This document shows, in pieces, positions 29,096-41,692 of a stretch of DNA of 64,000 bases; position 1 is the stretch's first letter, and each line of letters opens with the position of its first letter. This DNA is from Glandiceps talaboti (lineage: Eukaryota > Hemichordata > Enteropneusta > Spengelidae): positions 24,467,181 through 24,531,180 of the forward strand of contig NC_135552.1 of the NCBI RefSeq assembly GCF_964340395.1, given 5' to 3'. The notes beneath the pieces are model-generated. The model was given only the letters and a program-made list of their open reading frames with translations. It had not been told where the DNA came from and did no database searches. The position numbers and the translations under genes were made by a program.

Positions 29096-32000
29096 TCTAA
29101 CTGATATATTAAAACAATTGTGTGAAAATAGCAAAGCTGTAAGAGTCTAGATAATGCTGTAAGTTGTTCTGTATTCATTCCCTTCAATTTCTTTGAATCG
29201 ATATTAAAAATTACAGACACAGCCCAATGTCACCTGAAAAACAACTCATTTAAATTGAAAATCGAAATTTTTTATGATATAAAAATATATATGTGATGTG
29301 CTTAGTACCTCTGCCAATAGGAGGGTATGTACACTACAATTTTCACCTGTTTTTGTTTGTATGTTTATTTGTTCATTTGTTTTTGTTTAGATATCTCAAA
29401 TTATTATTGATGAATTTAGACGAAATTGTCAGGAAAGATTGTCTATCAAATAATGATGAGTTGATAAGATTTTGATGGAGATGATCCGATTCCAGGTCTG
29501 GTTTTTTGTGTGGAGACTTTAGTGAAGCCATGGTAAAATCTTGGTTACTTGGAATTTAGTGTTCCCATCTGCAAAGTGTTCTTATGAATTAAAAATTGTC
29601 AATGAATCTAAAATGAAATTTAATTAAATAACTGACCTCTGCAATGGGTGCTTAGTAATCTGTTTCCAATAAACCTTCATAAAAATCTAATTTAAAATAC
29701 AATTTACTTTAATTAAACTTATGACCTCTGCAGTAGGTATTTATATCCAATAATTTTAATACTGCTTATAAAGTAAGGTATTCCTTTAATTAACTGTCAA
29801 TCAACTATGACTACTCTGATGAAAAATGTCTCTATGAAGTTGTGTATAACTTAAGTTAGTAAAGTTTAGCCCTGTGGTTTCACCATGGTGTCACTATGTC
29901 TAGTGTTGTTGGTGGTATAGGCTTGTATGCATGTAGAATCATCTAAACTAAGAAGAGGATATTTATATTCATCAAATAAATTTATTTAATACTTTATTTA
30001 TTTATTAATCCATCATGCGGCCAAAGTCACTCATTACATTACTTCATATATGACATCCACCCACCCCCTCTTTCCATAATGACATTGTTTTCATGTGATT
30101 TATAAGCCATTTTATTGGTAAAGGGGATAGAAGAATTTCAACGGGTTTTGGGTGGATTTGGATATGTTTGATTACTCTCCTTAGAGAGCCTCACAAGAAA
30201 AGTTGACAGATATGACAGTGCTGTTCAGTACAGACCAGGTTTTATAGGTCATCATGTCTGTGAAGTGGTCAATGTAATGTGTAGCGTTTGCAGACGGGTA
30301 CAGTCTGTGTCAGACTTTTATAATAAATGCCAGTTACAATAATGTCACAAGGTCGATATAAATATCTCCTTGTCAGCAGGTCATGATAGGGTATCTAAAG
30401 CTAATAAATTATCCCGATATAATCCTGACAAAGACTTTTAAATATTAATTTAGATATCAAAGGTTACATATAATGATTAAATGATTATAAAGAAACTAAT
30501 CTTTCATTGTGAATGCAAACAACAAAATACTAATTCTTGTGATGATCTCTCTACCATTGCCTCATGAAATGTAAAATTTCAAGAAGGAAGAACATTTCCT
30601 CTGAGAGAGTGAACTTTAACCTTTCTTATGCATACAGTAAAATGAATATTTAGTGAACTTTAGGAGATGTTTGTTCAAGGCAGTCGTCTAGAGGTCTAGT
30701 AGTTAACCCTGTGAGTGGTGACTAGAGCCAACTTGTCATGCCGGCAGACATATCATCCTTTTAGAGTAATTCAAACAGGGTGGCAGTGATACAGTGGATG
30801 CATACAGGGCTATCACTGTTGAGGTCAGCACCACAACACAAGTGGTGACTAGACAGTTCAAACTCATAAAAGATTTATATCAGAACTGTAGCTCCATGCA
30901 CTTTGCTTTAAAGTACTTGAAATTTTATGTTTGGATGTGTGACTTATCCATAGCTATCTGTGCTTAGAGAACGGTGTAGTATACTAGTACTAGTAGTTTG
31001 AAAGGTTCAGCGGTTGGTCCGCTTTTGTAATCACACTCATTACAGCAGAAAGATGGCCTGAATTTTTCAGTCTAACACTGTAACAGTGTAGAAGAGTCCT
31101 GGATCCAGCACTTAGACAGACTACTGAAAGTTTGAAAACTTTAGTTTGTAAAATATAGTCTTTGGCTACCAAGCAGAGACTGTAAGAGCTCCACTGACCA
31201 CCGTATTTTAAGGCTTCTGAAAATTATACATATCACAAATCTTTGTGATTGATTATACTTCACTATCATTTGATATATGTTGGTACAGTACCTTTTGAGT
31301 ATAAGTAACTACATGTATATGAGTTTGCAGACAGGGAAAAGATTTTGTTCCTGTCTACGATAAGTTAGGTTTTAATCATTGTGACTGAAGATGCATCTGG
31401 CTCATTGTAGGAACAGTTGGCATGCAGAGTCATCACCAAGGCTATCAACATTCCAATCACAAAGACATCAAGTTTGGATGCAGCATTTGTATAGCCTACC
31501 ATGATCCTATGTTTGTCTTTGATTTGGGCTGATTAAAATCTGATTTGGTGAATTCACTTGATTTCTTTATCAACCTCTCAGAATACCTTCATTTAATGTT
31601 GTTTATTTTTTTGTATTCTTACTCTATGAGCCATCACTCCCAGAACAACAAAATCGAAAATAAATGGCGATAAATGAAGGAATTAGAAATAAATAAAGAA
31701 ATCAAATCACATTGACCACATCAGATTCAGAACAGATTGGGTTTTTACTCCTCCAGTGAGTGGTGCATAATAGCCTAAATCAACAAACATAATATCAAGG
31801 CTGGCACTTATCAAGTTTTAATATTTTCAGTTTTTGTACAAGCAGAGTTTATGGATTGATGTCATACTTTGAAATAGACCAAATAACTAAAAAAAAAGCC
31901 ACATGGCCAGTTCTGTGATAATCATATCTACAATTTGATGATGAATACATTTAGAGTACTGTGTATATCACTATATGTGCAAATCATAGTTTTAAAATGA

Positions 32001-32262
32001 CAGTCTGTACAGAAATTTAGTGTATAGAAATATGTAAAACAAACTTGTATATCAAAACTTTTTTAAGTGTTCACTAACTTTTCAAAAACTCCTAATGGCC
32101 CAGGCATACCTTAAATTACCCCTGAAAGACCCAGGCATTCCCTCCGCTTATGCTTGCTCTCTCTCAGCTCACTCTCTCACATAAGCGGGCGGACCAATGG
32201 CTGGACCTTTCAGACTAATGTTAAATGTGTCATGGAAGTGTATAGTAATTACAGACATAGCA
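29096..32262. other. Non-coding region, nothing specific seen
   Basis: AT-rich DNA without a supported exon. Short (GTTT)-like words occur at about 29350-29390 and an AT-only patch at about 29975-30010. Low-level similarity to interspersed repeats only. Confidence 0.5.
32191..32218 (+). repeat. Copy of a dispersed repeat shared with 18894
   Basis: See the match to 18894-18921. It lies just upstream of the 42-bp minisatellite. Confidence 0.5.
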
Positions 32263-32600
32263 ATTGTGATTAGCAGCAGTAGGAGCACGACTGCAGCTAG
32301 TACAATTGTGATTAGCAGCAGTAGGAGCACAACTGCAGCTAGTACAGTTGTGATTAGCAGCAGTAGGAGCACGACTGCAGCTAGTACAATTGTGATTAGC
32401 AGCAGTAGGAGCACGACTGCAGCTAGTGCATTATTGTGATTAGCAGCATTAGGAGCACAACTGCAGCTAGTACAATTGTGATTAGCAGCAGTAGGAGCAC
32501 GACTGCAGCTAGTACAATTGTGATTAGCAGCAGTAGGAGCACAACTGCAGCTAGTACAATTGTGATTAGCAGCAGTAGGAGCACGACTGCAGCTAGTACA
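32263..32600. repeat. 42-bp minisatellite, eight units
   Basis: Unit ATTGTGATTAGCAGCAGTAG then GAGCACGACTGCAGCTAGTA and CA, eight copies with one two-base insertion after unit 4. Units differ mainly at cg/ca within gcacGActg, in the order G, A, G, G, A, G, A, G. The period divisible by three creates open frames in all phases, so the Ser/Thr/Arg-rich and Ala-rich frames are artefacts. Confidence 0.94.
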
Positions 32601-33195
32601 ATTAGATACTCTACTCTTTAGATAAACATTGTTCAAAAGGTCACTCACACACACAGTGCAGATTTCAACTTTGTATAAAGTTACATACATAATCAAAACA
32701 GTCTCTTTCTGTGTCATTTGATCTGAAACAGGGTTAGTCTTTAGACTAGTATTTTACTTGTAGACTGTATGTAAAAGATTTATGTACATTCTAATTTTCG
32801 CAAAAATTGCATTGCAGAGGTATTCCTTCATATTGCAAGAAATTTGAAAGTTTTGAATAGTTTTGACTTCATTTGATATAATTACCATGCCAAGGATTAC
32901 AGCCTTCTGTGACTTTGATTAACTTATAAAGGTTTGTACTTCAAGCCTGAATCATTCTTACAAACATTTACATTTTAAAAACTCAACAATTTGACTTCTT
33001 TACCATGAAGGGGGCATAAGCTGAGTTTACATGTTGTTGAATTATTTTATGTTTGTTTGTTTGTTTGTTTATTCATCTTGTTTTTTTTGGGAGGAAGGGA
33101 TATTTCTTTACTGCATGCTCACTTCATGGAAGCCTAAGTTATATGTAAAGTGACTTGATACTCAAACCTGATATTGAGGCATAATATGTAAGGGA

Positions 33196-33480
33196 TTATA
33201 TTATGGCCATATGGATGAGGATTGGGTATTTATTTTTGGAGTTTTAATTTATAAAACAATTTTATCATGGCTTCCTATTTAAGCAATTAATGTGAAACAA
33301 CATTGACAAAGTCTGTGTTTGTAACTAAAAAGTGTATTAAAAGTTTATTATTGTACGTACAACAATAACAACATTTTTACACATTTACTAACCTTTTGCA
33401 ATTTATTGTGTTACAAACAAAAACTTGGCATATGTTGTTTCACATTGATTTTTCAAGTAGGAAGCCATCAATTGGACTTT
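33196..33480. mobile_element. Diverged, foldback copy of the 7006-type MITE
   Basis: Starts with TATGGCCATATGGATGAGGA, then shares with the 7006 copy the gtttgtaact, attgtacgtacaa, acatttttacaca and tttgcaatttatt segments in order. In addition, ggcttcctatttaagc...gtgaaacaacat (about 33270-33303) recurs inverted at about 33430-33465, so this copy is itself a foldback. The original right terminus is missing or replaced. Confidence 0.65.
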
Positions 33481-34289
33481 TCAATTGACCACCCACAGCC
33501 TTAGAAAGTAATTATTTTTCTCATCCTTTCATTTTGACCACAACAAAATCACTGTATTTTTTCTCTTGACCATCAAATATAACCACCCAATGGAGAACTT
33601 TATTTTTATGGATCCTAAATTAAATTGAAGAAACTTAAAAACGATTGGTGAAGAAGAAGAAGAAAACTGATTAGAATGTTTAACTCACTCACGTCTTGCA
33701 ATTCGACTGGCAAAATTGCAAATTAATTTTCATGAATCAAATAATTCGACCACAAACAAAACCTAAATTATCAAAAACCTGGCTGAAGTGATGGGATTAT
33801 TATGGTGCATAAACTTCACTGTTGAGGATATCTCTATTATGTCTTCAACTGTAATAATGGTATAAGATTATTTTAATGCCATTATTTCACTCTAGTAAAA
33901 AAAACCTTATAAACTCAGCTTGTGCCACTTTCGTATAATGATCGGATACTTGAATTAGCTTAATTGTTACTAGTATATATTCGTGTTGTTAGAAGATGTA
34001 CATGAATTGTTCTGTAATTTTATTGTATTTTGTACATGCGAAATTCTTATTAATGAATGTTTGTACCATTTCAGTTCTCAGATTCCAATACAAAAGTGGC
34101 AGTTAGCACACTGCTGCATAGTGCATAGTCACAACTACATATATTATATATTGACATATCTTGTTCATCAAAACCTATTAAAATCTCAGATATTACTAAC
34201 TATAATATGCAAACATTTCCTGACTTGAAATCAAAGAGAGTAATCAAAGATTTGATGTTGTTCATTATCATCTTCAGAAACCTACAATC
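33481..34289. other. Non-coding region
   Basis: AT-rich, with no repeats or coding potential that I can support. Confidence 0.45.
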
Positions 34290-34620
34290 AGTGGCAAGTG
34301 TAGAACAGTGAACATTTGTGGCAAGTGATACTTGATAGGAGGTCTAACTGTTTTCCTAACCCTACTAACCCTAACTCCCTAGCTTGAATGACAAATGTGT
34401 CTATTTTGTAGATCAGTGGTCATTTGTGATTGATGATACTATTAGTTTCAAGTTAGGGGGTCTAACCATATTCCTAACCCCAAGCTTGAATACACTATTT
34501 TGTACAAAAGTGTAGATCAGTGACAATTTGGAATGGATGATATTATTAGTGTCATGTTAGCTGGTCAAAGTTACCCTATTCATAACCCTTGCCTAACTCC
34601 AACCCTAACCCTCTAGCTGT
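34290..34620. repeat. Diverged tandem array, about 105-bp unit, three units
   Basis: tgtaga(a/t)cagtg...atttg...gatgatac/attatt...gtctaac...cctaacc recurs from about 34299, 34409 and 34511. The units contain cctaaccctaac words that look telomere-like but are only part of the unit. Confidence 0.65.
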
Positions 34621-35489
34621 GATACAAATACATATTCACAGTCTGCCTACTGTTCTACATTCCTTGCCTGCAATCATTCTACATACCAAAGCATCACATG
34701 GTATGATTAACCATATTTCTATAACACTGGAAGAAACATTCTTAGAAATCTCTTCAGTATATATAATGAATGGGAAACCAGGATGCTCACAATATGAGAA
34801 ATTCTTTTGTACTTTTTGTTATTGAAGGTACTATCCTTCCATAGCAAGGTCAAAGATCAACAGGTAGAGAATCTCTTCATCAGCTTAGATGTCAAGTGTG
34901 TGTCACGTGCTAGTATACGAAAGCAAGGATTATAGAGAGTTCATTTACCTGTTGACCAATGTATCCCAATCTAGATACTGTTTTGAGGATGCTTTAGCAC
35001 TTTGATGTTACACTGCATTTCACCATGTAAAACATCTGGATAAAGCCCTTAACAGAAGTAGAAGGGTGTGCAAGGGCTTCTTTGCAACACAGTTTATAAA
35101 GAAAATAAGATATAAATTTTTAATAATATAAAGAGTAATGCTCCTGTTACAGTTACACCTAATAAATCTAAATTTTCAAATTATGGAGATCTTTTTGTTT
35201 TAGAGAAAAAAAAAATCATTACCACATTGTACAGTAAAATTGATGGTGAACTACAAGTAGAAGTGTTATAGAGATGTGGTGAAAGCATACAATGATATCA
35301 CTACCTCACATTTCTTTAACTATAGCAATACAGTTCATTGCCTCATGTACATCCATTTACATTATACATTTACACATAGGTTAACAGCTTTAAACTTGTA
35401 CAGTCATAGAATTTCGACTTGGTCATGTACATTTCACATTCTTGTCATATATTTCACAATCTTGTCAAATTACCATGTCTATTTCACAA

Positions 35490-35700
35490 TGTTGTGAGTT
35501 AACCTGTTATCATACATTCTTTGTGAGTTTACCATTCACAGACTTTGTGAGTTTAATACCCTGATTATTCACAGACTTTGTGAGTTTACCCAGATAATTT
35601 CACAGACTTTGTGAGTTTGTCCAGATAATTTCACTGACTTTACGAGTTTAACCTTGTTATTTCACAGATTCTTTGTGACTTTAACATGTGCATTGTACAT
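35490..35700. repeat. Degenerate tandem array of ttcacagactttgtgagttt
   Basis: Five to seven copies of a roughly 30-35-bp unit with the core CACAGACTTTGTGAGTTTA. The core contains the short inverted repeat cacaga...ttgtg. Confidence 0.8.
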
Positions 35701-35970
35701 ACTTGTGAGGTTACTTTATAGTTTTAGCAGAATTTGCAGGCTTATTGTGTGCTGTCACAGAATTCATGAGTTTACCAAACAATGTTTGGTTTACACACTG
35801 TGACAGGTTATAACATCGACCAAGACAGATTGAAAGCTGTGTGCTGAAAGACTTTGAACTGCTTGTACATTATAACTTTTATAATTTGATATCCCAAGCT
35901 GATGAACATTTTGGTCAAAATAATGTGTATTTCACAAAGTTTAGCATGCCATGTAAAGTACACAAAAGTA

Positions 35971-36300
35971 TGACTGAGACTTGATTTATTTTATTATTTA
36001 CTTCATATCATGTACATTTCACAACGTGTTAGTATAATAGTATACATTTCATTATAAGTTTATCATGTGTATTTCACAATGACTTAAGACCTGATTTATT
36101 TTATTTAACTTCATATCATGTATATTTCACAACGTGTTAGTATAAATAGTATACATTTCATTATAAGTTTATCATGTGTATTTCACAATGACTTAAGACC
36201 TGATTTATTTTATTATTTACTTCATATCATGTATATTTCACAACGTGTTAGTATAATAGTATACATTTCATCATGAGTGTATCATGTACATTTCACAAAG
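35971..36300. repeat. Tandem array, about 108-111-bp unit, three copies
   Basis: Units start at 35971, 36082 and 36190 with tgact(g/t)(a)agac(c/t)tgattt and contain atttcacaacgtgttagtat. The surrounding 35.4-36.3 kb is saturated with catgta(c/t)atttcacaa words, so the array seems to have grown from smaller repeats. Confidence 0.88.
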
Positions 36301-39300
36301 TACTTTTGCCCCCCGATAATTCAAGACGTGATTTCATGGACCTTTCTGTTGTGTATAAAACAAGAATGACATTAAAGAATATAAATAGAAATTGATATGC
36401 ATTGTTTTCAATTGTTCTTTAGTACATGTAGTTACTTTTGATGAATCCATGGATATTCTGGCGTTAGAATTGCATCTAGATATATATTTATATGATGACA
36501 AAATATTTCTTTTGATCCAATGTAATACGAAATAATTGCAAAAGGTTTTAGCACCATGATCACTAGCAATGAGTGATAGTCAGGTAAGCTAAAGTAAAAA
36601 CAACAAAACTATTTATAATGCTTGTGATGGCGCTATTCCAAAAAGCAAATTCAGACAAGTTCAGGCTTTAGATAGACTGTCAGATAGGTCGTTCCGTTTC
36701 GCCCTCGCCCGATGTGTGAGGGCGCCCCGTCACGGCGTACATCACAGACTACATAGACTAAAATAGAATAGAATATAGAAATGGCTTTATAAACCTGTTG
36801 CCAATTCCACGATGCATTGCGCGTCTCTCTATACAATGCTATATATTGCGCACGCGCTGAAGGGTTTGCACGCACTACTGGGGGGGGGGGGGGTTGTCCA
36901 CTGAGCGCACCCTGTGTTCATCCGTAAAATTCCTCGCCATCATCGATGATGCATGTTTAGTCGTTGCTCTATATAAAAAAATCACTCATAATCAAAGAGG
37001 TCAACCTGTCTTTCCATCATTTCCTGATGAACATGTTATTTCATACATAAAGACAAAACAAGAGTAAATGTAACAACGTGCTCTCACGCAATGCATCATG
37101 GAATCGGACTATCAGATTCGTTGATGTGTACGCTTCTGTCACTCGTAACAGATAACAAGAGCACCCACAACGAATAATCTTTCACTCGAGCATATTAATG
37201 TATTATCGCAGGATAGACCAAGAGAACAGAAATAGTGATAGTTAACCGTCGTACGCATGTATGTTGGCTTTGAAGACAGTTATAGTAAATCGTAGGCTTA
37301 CTTCGCAAAAACAAATGACTCGTCCACAAATTGAAGGAATTGTCAAAGTAGAATATTTGATTTGGTTGAGAATAACGTAAGGGTCAACTATCAATTAATG
37401 TTCAATACAGTAAATGTGTGTAAAAATGTTCTACATAGACTAATTCGGATAAATATCTAGGAACACTGTTTATTAGGATGTTTATGCATTATACGCATTG
37501 TTAAATACTGGAAATTAACACATCGGAAATATGATGGTACCAAAACACATAAATGTCAGCGGAGGTAAAAACAAGAATGTGAAATCCACTTACTGGTACA
37601 TACCATTACAAGTAAAATTACTGAAGGCAATGAATTCGAACTAGAAATGTCACTACGTCACGTCAGTTTATACTAATCAGTCGGAGATGATAGACTTCCA
37701 AAGTACTGAACACGTGGACTTCAAAACAATACAAATGCTATGGATGAAAGGTGTACCAATGTAATAAGTAACAAAGGAGTACTGTCTGTAACTTTAATGT
37801 TCTTGGTGGTTGCTCTGTTTCGTATTGGAATAACTCTACTTATTCCAGTCGTACCTTTACGGTGTTCTAAAAACAAAACAAAAACTTCTGTTAGGTCGTT
37901 GGGGGTGCTGTTGATAATCGTTGGTCGTTGTTGATTCAAACTGTAGGAAAAAGACTGAAATCAAGTTACCAATACTCAAAAGATAATACGGTTTTGGTGG
38001 AAACATCTGTGCATATTCAGAAACATGCGCAGTGATGGTTTTTTTTCTTCTGAAATTCGTCAATAACAACAAAAGAATGTGTACCATCGCTTCATATAGA
38101 CTGAGTTACTCAGTGAGTCCTATTTTTGGACGATGAGGGTAAAAATTTAACAATACCAACGACCATCCTGTCTATTTTCGGTACGATTCAAACGAAAGAG
38201 AACCGAACAAGGAGACCGCTTTGTGTTATTGTTATTGTGGTGTTAATAAAGAAGTAATTGTGGTGTTTGTGATGGAAAATATCGGTTGATGAATAGCTTT
38301 CTGATACGTGTCACATTGGTCTATCTGTCACTCTCTTCATCATTTCAACAATGATTATGACTGATAACCTAATTAACCAATCAGAATGTACAATATTATT
38401 CAATCAACCATCCAAGCAACAAAGTGGGTGTATCTAATTCATGATACGAGTACTCTTCATTGGATAGTCATCACTGTCAATAAATCACCAACCATTTGAT
38501 TGACAGAAACTGACAACACCAATCCGTCACGACATCAATACAAAGTGAGTTGTCGATGTGTTATAAAAAAAATTTGAAAACTATGACGTCCACAGGCGGT
38601 TTACTATGTGTGTAGTCTGGACAAGTTCAGACAGGAAACCGTGGAATCATTGCCTGCCGGAGAAAATTTGAAATCAAAGCGAATAACGGGAAATTAAAAG
38701 GCATTATTCCACGCTGTGGTATAATCAAATCCTATGCTACATTTTCATACAATATACATACAAAGCAGTGGCACTTACGAGTAATTGCAGCGCCTATTCC
38801 CTGTATTACGTTAACTTTGATGGCATGAATACGGTTATTGTTACCGTAATACGACAGTGGTTATGAATTGTGTCTGTATTCACACTTATTGTGCTACACT
38901 TCCAAAGGCATTCGTGTTGATTAGTTGCGGGATCGTATAATTGGAGACGAAAAGTGCTCCATCAAAGAAGTGTGGCGGCACTGTGTCGTACAGCTCGCTG
39001 ACAGAACAAAAGCTGCGATGCACACATGGGGGTTTTAATATAAAGCATACACAATAGTTTTAATTTTGTAACATAAATTATTGACAAGAATTATTTCTGA
39101 TATTATTTTCTGTCCGCTAATACTATTAATATATGTGCTAGGAATTAACCTGAATTGGAAACAATGTCAACCCCAATCCTGGCAATTAGGCGATTTCGTT
39201 TCTTACTAGTCGTATTGTAAGAATTTCCTTGAGGGGATAAACTCGCGTTCCCGTCAGTCGTGTTCCATTGTTTCTACAATGGTAATTTAATTCATGCATG

Positions 39301-39479
39301 CACCAACATTTGTGACTGATTAATGGCCAAATGACAGCTATCGTGGCTGTTAACCAACAACTCTACAAGCGTCCGGTTCACCTGCCATTTTTTTTTTGTA
39401 TGTTCAATTAATTTCATGCACATGATTTCTAGAATTCATCCAACATCTATCTGTGCAACTATGGATGTGTCTTGTACGC
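36301..39479. other. Non-coding region
   Basis: Holds a small GC-richer patch at 36680-36740 with an inverted gccctc/gagggc pair and a G-run at about 36881. The rest is AT-rich without a supported exon, repeat array or RNA gene. Confidence 0.5.
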
Positions 39480-39518
39480 ACGCACACACACACGCACGCA
39501 CGCACGCACGCACGCATG
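39480..39518. repeat. (CACG)n/(CGCA)n tract
   Basis: A short run of cgcacaca and cgca units. Confidence 0.85.
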
Positions 39519-39654
39519 ACAGTTTCCAGGACCGTATGGTTTGCCGTCAATCCATCTGCCCTTCATTGTTTATGGTCAGTTTATGGTCTGTAGTTTGTCT
39601 TTGTTTTTCCTAAATAGTCACGTGCACAATGTCGATGTTGTATATTCTCAACTT

Positions 39655-40168
39655 GTCCATCCATCCATCCATCCATCCATCCATCCCTCCATCCATCCAT
39701 CCTCCTACACATCCATCCACCCATATATCCATCCTGCCATACATCCATCTATCCACCCATCTCTACATTTACCCATGCATGCATTCATCGATTCCCCTTC
39801 ATTCACCGAGCCCTCCCTCCCTTCCTCCGCCTTTCCATCAGTCTCTCCTGCCTTCCACTAATCCCTCCCTCTTCCTTCCATCTCCTTCCCCTCTCTCCAC
39901 TCATCATTCCCTTAATCCGTCCCGCCATCCATCCCCTCCCTCCACCCATCCATTCATTCATCCATTCATCCGTCCTTCCATCCATCCATCCATCCATCCA
40001 TCCATCCATCCATCCATCCATCCATCCATCCATCCATCCATCCATCCATCCACCCACCCGTCCGTCCGTCCGTCCGTCCGTCCGTCCATCCATCCATCCA
40101 TCCATCCATCCATCCATCCATCCATCCATCCATCCATCCATCCATCCATCCATCCATCCATCCATCCA
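39655..40168. repeat. (CATC)n/(CCGT)n tetranucleotide tract
   Basis: A degenerate start followed from about 39976 by an almost pure ATCC array interrupted by seven GTCC units at 40058-40085. The Ile/His/Pro/Ser frames on + and the Met/Asp/Gly/Trp frames on - are repeat products. Confidence 0.95.
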
Positions 40169-41140
40169 ATCATGTACTCATCTAACAATCAAATATATGT
40201 ATTTTTCTTACAACCTATTACCAAGCAGTCATTGAAATCGGACCCGCACGTTCCTTCCCTCTCGACCAATCAGTTTCAAGCCACGTCAGCTACAATTCTC
40301 CATCACTTTGAATCAAATTATCTCTATCTCCTAGTGACGTCATTAAACAAACCTCTATATTATAGATAATCACCCGACAACTTACAAAATTGATCAGTTT
40401 CAATACTATATTTGATTTTGTGCCATGGTAATCAGTAAAAGTTATATATATATATTTTTCTCGTCCCATGCCGTGTGTCAATTACAATTATATTCACCTA
40501 TGTCAGTTTCATGCATGTACATATCAATAAACCATTACTATACCTGAAACTCCCAGGGTATCTTGACACGCTTGGAAGAAATAGCGTGTCTAGATCTGCT
40601 GACAGTTTCCAGTAATATAAAATAAATTGCTAATTTACTTTCATATTGCATTATTATTCAGCTGTGTCATGCGCGTGCAAGAAGTCTGAAAACTGGGCAA
40701 GATATAGACGTCAAAGAACACCTCCCCCTTCCTCAAACCCGCTCCCATTAAAATAACGCCCGTATGATGTATTGTGATAGTTCATGTGATTATCGTCGTG
40801 GACAGGGCAGAGTATAACCTACAGATGTCTATAATGAGGCAACTAATCAGTATCTGTTGATATATTTTGAATTGTTAGAATTATTTCAATTAGCTCTGGA
40901 CTGATGATTTCAGTAGTTTTTTTTACTAGTTAACGTATTGTCCTACCAACTTTCATTACTTTCACACTACATTGTCTGTAGGGAAATGTATGTCTGTAGG
41001 GAAATGTATGTCTGTAGGGAAATTTAAAAAAACAACTCATTATCTGTGACATTTAACACTAGTCCTTATGTAACGCCGTTCTCATTTGGATATCTTTCTC
41101 AAGGTCACGCGTGGATATGGGGAGGCGGTTGGAGGGAGAG
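40169..41140. other. Non-coding region with an 18-bp triplicate
   Basis: tgtctgtagggaaatgta is repeated about three times at 40974-41023. Otherwise AT-rich sequence with no supported feature. Confidence 0.6.
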
Positions 41141-41692
41141 AAGGAGGATGGATGGATGGATGGATGGATGGATGGATGTGTGTGTGTGTGTGCGTATGTA
41201 TGTATGTATGTATGTATGTATGTATGTATGTATGTATGTATGTATGTATGTACGTACGTACGTACGTATGTATGTATGTATGGATGTATGGATGGATGGA
41301 TGGATGGATGATGACTGACTGACTGACTGACTGACTGACTGACTGACTGAATGAATGAATGAATGAATGAATGAATGAATGAATGAATGAATGAATGGAC
41401 GGACGGGTCAGCGGATGGGCGGACGGACCGGCGGTCGGTTGGATGGATGGATGGGTGGGTGGATGGGTGAGTGGATGGATGGATGGATGAATGAATGAAT
41501 GAATGAATGAATGAATGAATGAATGAATGAATGAATGAATGAATGAATGAATGAATGAATGAATGAATGAATGGACGGACGGACGGGCCGGCGGATGGGT
41601 GGACGGACCAGCGGACCGGCCGGCAATCGGTTGGACAGACGAACGGATGGATGGATGGATGGATGGATGGATGGATGGATAGAGGGATGGAT
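41141..41692. repeat. Compound tetranucleotide tract (GGAT, TATG, TACG, TGAC, TGAA, GGAC)
   Basis: Successive pure blocks: GGAT, TGTG, TATG (about 20 units), TACG, TATG, GGAT, TGAC (eight), TGAA (about 14), GGAC/GGCG variants, GGAT, TGAA (about 25), GGAC, then GGAT. The ORFs across it are artefacts. Confidence 0.95.

Noticed and set aside
32169-32717. 182-codon Ala/Leu/Cys-rich minus-strand frame
   Set aside because: It runs through the 42-bp minisatellite and changes composition where the array slips by two bases.
34340-34380. Interstitial telomere repeat
   Set aside because: Only one or two CCCTAA-like words, embedded in a 105-bp unit of other sequence.
39541-40369. 246-codon Ile/His/Pro/Ser frame and its antisense Met/Asp/Gly/Trp frames
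   Set aside because: They are translations of the ATCC tetranucleotide array.
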